From Streptomyces luteogriseus (GTDB taxonomy: Bacteria; Actinomycetota; Actinomycetes; Streptomycetales; Streptomycetaceae): DNA of 64,000 nt. Made by a program: the position numbers and the translations under genes. Below, piece after piece: positions 60,908-64,000 of the stretch. The stretch spans positions 5,952,001-6,016,000 of the forward strand of contig NZ_JACHMS010000001.1 in assembly GCF_014205055.1 (NCBI RefSeq), in the 5' to 3' direction. Within the stretch, counting starts at the first letter, position 1, and each line of letters begins with the position of its first letter. The notes beneath the pieces were generated by a model. The model saw nothing but the letters and a program-made list of their open reading frames with translations. It was not told where the DNA came from and did no database searches.

Positions 60908-62158
60908 GTGACGGCCGCCCGCGCCGCAGCCGTCACGACCCGCTCGGCCTGGCACGACGTACCGCGCTTCCAGGTGCGCCGGTTCGCCGCGATCGCCATG
61001 GCCGAGGCGCCCGCGCTCGCCGAGGAGATCCTCTGCGAGATCCAGCGCGAGTACCCGCATCTGCCCGTCGTCCTCGACGACTCCGGCGAGCCGATGGCCC
61101 TGGTCGGCATCCGCCGCGCCATCGAGGTGTTCGTGCAGCACCTGGAGCACTCGGAGGGACGCCCGACCGTCCCGCCCGGCGTCTTCCAGGACTTCGGCCG
61201 CGGCGAGGGCCTGAACGGCCGCTCCCTCGACTCCCTCCAGGCCATCTACCGCATGGGCGTACGCCTGGCCTGGCGCCGCTTCGCCGACATCGGCCAGCGC
61301 GTGGAGATCCCGCCTCCGGCGATGTACGAACTCGTCGACGCGGGCTACGAGTACCTGGACGGCCTGGTCGACCAGTCCGTACGCGGCTACGCCGAGGCCG
61401 CGGCCCGCCAGGCCGGCGAACGCCTGCGCCTGCAACGCCGCCTGATGGAGTTGCTCCTCGCCGAGCACCACCGCGGCGACCCCGCCGAGGCCCTCACCGA
61501 ACGCGCCGCCCGCATCGGCTGGCCCTTACCGGCGAAAGTCGCGGTCGGCGTGCTGCTGCGCCCCGCCCGGGAGGCGATGGCCCCCGCGGTCGGCCAGGGC
61601 GTCCTGCTCGACATGGAGTACGAGCAGCCCCGCATGGTCGTGCCCGAGCCGGATGCGGCGGGCCGCTCCGAGCTCATGCACCGGGCCCTGGCCGGCTGGT
61701 CCGGCGCGATCGGCCCGCCGGTACCGCTCACCGACGCGGCGAAATCGCTGCGCTGGGCGGAGGCGGCGGTCCGTCTGATGGAGCGCGGCCTGCTCCCCTC
61801 CGGCGAGGTCCTCTACTGCACCGAACACACCGAGGCCCTGGTCCTCCTCCAGCCCGAGGAACTCATCGACGACCTGGCCCTGAGATGCCTGGCCCCCCTG
61901 ACCCACTGCGGCCCCACCCATGGCCGCCGCCTCGCCGAGACCCTCCTGGCCTGGCTGGAGACCCGCGGCGGCGCCCCCGAGGTCGCCACCCGCCTCGGCG
62001 TCCACCCCCAGACGGTCCGCTACCGCCTGCGCCAGATCCGCGAACTGTGGGGCGACGAGATCGACGACCCCGACCGTCGCTTCGAACTGGAACTGGTGCT
62101 GCGGGCGCAGCGGTTGCGGGGGGAGCTGGGGGTGGCGCGGGAGCGGCGGGGGCGGTGA
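60908..62158 (+). CDS. PucR/CdaR-type helix-turn-helix regulator
   Basis: 416 residues. The C-terminal HTH_30 domain is LLAWLETRGGAPEVATRLGV then HPQTVRYRLRQIRELWGDEI. The middle part has the GGDEF-like CdaR scaffold (LRWAEAAVRLMERG), and the N-terminus (FRRFAAIAMAEAP-like segment, YRMGVRLAWRRFADIGQRVE) is the RsbRD-like sensor common in Streptomyces. AGGGGAG precedes GTG 60908; a TTG at 60902 is less likely. The ligand is unknown. Confidence 0.88.
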   Translation: MTAARAAAVTTRSAWHDVPRFQVRRFAAIAMAEAPALAEEILCEIQREYPHLPVVLDDSGEPMALVGIRRAIEVFVQHLEHSEGRPTVPPGVFQDFGRGEGLNGRSLDSLQAIYRMGVRLAWRRFADIGQRVEIPPPAMYELVDAGYEYLDGLVDQSVRGYAEAAARQAGERLRLQRRLMELLLAEHHRGDPAEALTERAARIGWPLPAKVAVGVLLRPAREAMAPAVGQGVLLDMEYEQPRMVVPEPDAAGRSELMHRALAGWSGAIGPPVPLTDAAKSLRWAEAAVRLMERGLLPSGEVLYCTEHTEALVLLQPEELIDDLALRCLAPLTHCGPTHGRRLAETLLAWLETRGGAPEVATRLGVHPQTVRYRLRQIRELWGDEIDDPDRRFELELVLRAQRLRGELGVARERRGR

Positions 62159-62175
62159 CCAGCGCCGCCCGGGCG

Positions 62176-64000
62176 TCACACCGTGGCCCGCTCCTTCCCC
62201 GCCGTGCGCCCGGTGGCGGGAGCGTCCAAGTGGGCCATCACCGAGCTGTGGAAGCGGTCCACGGCATCGTCGACGCTCCGGATGAATCCGGACTCCGCGC
62301 TGCCGCGGCCGCTTCCCATGCCCTTGAAGAGCGACAGCCGGAAACCGGTGATGCGGGTCGAGCCGTCCTTCGGCAGCAGATCCCCCGGTTCGGGACGCAA
62401 CCGCTCCAGTGTGCCCCGCGGGCCGCCCGCCTCGCCCTCCACCAGAGTCTCGACGTGCAGGTCCGCCGGCGCTTCGGCCAGACGACGGATCAGGCGCTTG
62501 GCCCAGGTCAGCGGATAGCCCTGCTCGGGCGCCGGGATCTCCACGGACGTGCGCAGCTTGGCGGTCCGCAGATCGGCGCTGATGGTGAGCAGCCCCGGCG
62601 CCCCCTCGACCCGCAACTCCGCCTGGAGCCTGCCCTCCAGGCACAGCTGGTCCGCCAGGCGGGCGCGTCGGGCGCCGGGGTCGGTGCCGCGCCGGGAACG
62701 CTGTGCGGGCAGCACCTTCTGCCCGAGCTCGCCCCCGAGCCGCAGGCACACCTGCCGGATGAGCCGCTCCCAGCTCTCCACGACCTCCAGGGCGCGGGGG
62801 TCGCCCTGGCAGAGGGTCTCGTCGTTGATCCCGTTGCGCACGGGCACCCATGCGGCGCCCATGTTCTGGAAGCCGTGGCAACCGGAGTTGTCGTGCTGGA
62901 GGTAGTGGAGCAGATCCTGGAGCAACCAGGTGCGCGCCGCGTTGCCGACGCCCTCGTGCCGGATCAGCATCTGGGCCTGGTGGGCCACTTCGGCCCAGGA
63001 GAGGTGCCACAGCGCCACCTGGTGTTTGCGGCGCCGGTCGATCTTCACGTCGACCAGCGGGCTGCCCTCCAGCGCCACGTCGTTCGACAGGGTGATCACG
63101 GCCTCGTAGCCCCGCCGGGCCGCGATGTCCATGTAGGCCTGCACCTGGTCGGACTTCAGGGGGTTGCCGTTGGTCTTGGTCTCGACGAGGGCCGTCCACA
63201 GCTTGCCCGCGCGCTCGACGCGGATCACTCCGTCGGGGCGCCGGGGTGTGTCCCCATGCGGCAGGGAGACCTCGGTGAACGTCTCCATGCGGCCGGACGG
63301 CGCGCCGAAGGGAGCGGTGATGCGCCGGCCGAACCGGGGTACGTGGGCCATCACCGACAACAGCACCGACGTGGCCCGTGTCTCCCGGTCCCGGTCGTTC
63401 TTGAGCGCCGACACCGGGAAGAGCCGTGCCTGCCTCCACGACTCGTTCTCCGCCAGGCTCTTCACCGGCGCCCTCGGCGGTGTGACCTTCTTCTTCGCGG
63501 TGCGGGGCCGAGTGGCCCGCTTCTTCGGCGCGGCTCCCTCCTCGGCCGGGCGCGGTGCGGGGACCGCCTCCAGCGTCGCCTGCGGCGGAGTGCCGGGGAT
63601 GCTCACGGCGCGCTCCCGTGCCGCCTCCGTCCCGGACTCCTCCTCCTCGTCGTCCTCGATGTCGACGCCGAAGTCCGTCGCCAGCCCCGCCAGCCCGCTC
63701 TCGTACCCCTGACCGACGGCCCGGAACTTCCACTCCTCGCCCCGCCGGTACAGCTCACCGAAGATGATCGCGCTCACCTGGCCGGCGTCCTCGATGACGA
63801 ACCGCAGGAGGCTTTCGCCCACGGCGTCGGCCAGCGTCACCTTCAGGTCGTCGAGTTCGCAGAAGCGCGCTCCCTCGTAGCGGCTCGCGGCCACGACGAT
63901 CCGCTCCACCTCGGCCGGGATCGCGGTCAGGTCGAAGCTGATCCGGTCCTCGCTGCCGTCCCCGGTCGGCTCCTTGCCGAGCAGTTGCACGCTGCCGTCG
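62176..64000 (-). CDS. TerD-domain protein fused to a PD-(D/E)xK nuclease-like domain (5' end cut)
   Basis: At least 608 residues; the frame runs off the window, so the GTG at 63990 is not necessarily the start. The first about 120 residues are a TerD domain: DRISFDLTAIPAEVERIVVA, DLKVTLADAVGESLLRFVIE, AIIFGELYRRGEEWKFRAVG. TerD proteins bind Ca2+ in stress and tellurite-resistance systems. An acidic and then Lys/Pro-rich linker follows (near 63450-63630). The next part has RPDGVIRVERAGKLWTALVE and TKTNGNPLKSDQVQAYMDIA, i.e. Asp, then Glu-x-Lys, of a PD-(D/E)xK nuclease. The last 200 residues are unassigned. Confidence 0.82.
   Translation of the reverse strand, partial: DGSVQLLGKEPTGDGSEDRISFDLTAIPAEVERIVVAASRYEGARFCELDDLKVTLADAVGESLLRFVIEDAGQVSAIIFGELYRRGEEWKFRAVGQGYESGLAGLATDFGVDIEDDEEEESGTEAARERAVSIPGTPPQATLEAVPAPRPAEEGAAPKKRATRPRTAKKKVTPPRAPVKSLAENESWRQARLFPVSALKNDRDRETRATSVLLSVMAHVPRFGRRITAPFGAPSGRMETFTEVSLPHGDTPRRPDGVIRVERAGKLWTALVETKTNGNPLKSDQVQAYMDIAARRGYEAVITLSNDVALEGSPLVDVKIDRRRKHQVALWHLSWAEVAHQAQMLIRHEGVGNAARTWLLQDLLHYLQHDNSGCHGFQNMGAAWVPVRNGINDETLCQGDPRALEVVESWERLIRQVCLRLGGELGQKVLPAQRSRRGTDPGARRARLADQLCLEGRLQAELRVEGAPGLLTISADLRTAKLRTSVEIPAPEQGYPLTWAKRLIRRLAEAPADLHVETLVEGEAGGPRGTLERLRPEPGDLLPKDGSTRITGFRLSLFKGMGSGRGSAESGFIRSVDDAVDRFHSSVMAHLDAPATGRTAGKERATV

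Overview
The window is about 72% G+C with strong G/C third-position bias. It carries an HrdA-type sigma factor, an Mbl-type actin and a MatB-type malonyl-CoA synthetase, and it is rich in GTG starts and start/stop overlaps, so it is a Streptomyces chromosome. From memory, the order dnaG-hrdA-paired ABC exporter, then mbl, then matB matches one core-chromosome stretch of S. coelicolor (SCO24xx). This is recollection, not a search.

Layout. (1) 1-8.1 kb: end of a crotonase gene, a SanA-like protein, a two-domain sirohydrochlorin/cobalt chelatase, dgt, a ferredoxin-reductase-like flavoprotein, dnaG and an hrdA-type sigma factor. dgt and dnaG look leaderless. (2) 8.2-13.9 kb, minus strand: an asymmetric heterodimeric ABC exporter, an FGGY kinase-like protein lacking key residues, and a small YtxH-like protein. 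(3) 14.06-14.48 kb: two tandem tRNA-Asn genes and one CAT-anticodon tRNA, then about 590 bp without a gene. (4) 15.1-27.2 kb: a fructan-use operon with a LacI-type regulator, a complete Opp/Dpp-type ABC importer, a cytoplasmic GH32 and a 1190-residue Tat-secreted multidomain GH32. The inferred order is secreted cleavage, oligosaccharide import, cytoplasmic hydrolysis. (5) 27.3-33.9 kb: a phytoene-synthase-like/cis-prenyltransferase fusion, a YihY/BrkB membrane protein, a STAS-ANTAR regulator divergent from a STAS plus MEDS-ATPase pair, and mbl.

(6) 34.1-40.5 kb, minus strand: four genes forming a trypsin / VMAP / MoxR NTP-dependent conflict-type system, namely a Trypco1-like protein, a trypsin-VMAP-C protein, a MoxR AAA ATPase and a 1088-residue SAV_2336-type protein ending in a HAD-like domain without its nucleophile. 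(7) 40.5-45.8 kb: a malonate locus (MatC-like carrier, MatB, carboxyltransferase-fold protein) with a divergent GntR regulator and two palindromes between them. (8) 45.8-48.7 kb: small genes, a PP2C phosphatase remnant, an ATP-grasp enzyme and an MFS exporter. (9) 48.7-60.5 kb, minus strand: a translationally coupled surface-glycan locus (DUF3068, GT4, methyltransferases, a 1391-residue AftD-like GT-C protein, an HxxxD acyltransferase, a DMT transporter, a Trm112-like protein, an FkbM methyltransferase). (10) 60.7-64 kb: a DUF2613-type peptide, a PucR-type regulator and a TerD protein fused to a PD-(D/E)xK-like domain, cut by the window edge.

The best candidates for undescribed biology are the prenyl-synthase fusion with an operator over its promoter, the VMAP system with its pseudo-HAD protein, the surface-glycan operon, and the TerD-nuclease fusion. 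Start codons were chosen from ribosome-binding sites, overlaps and codon bias, and some remain uncertain.
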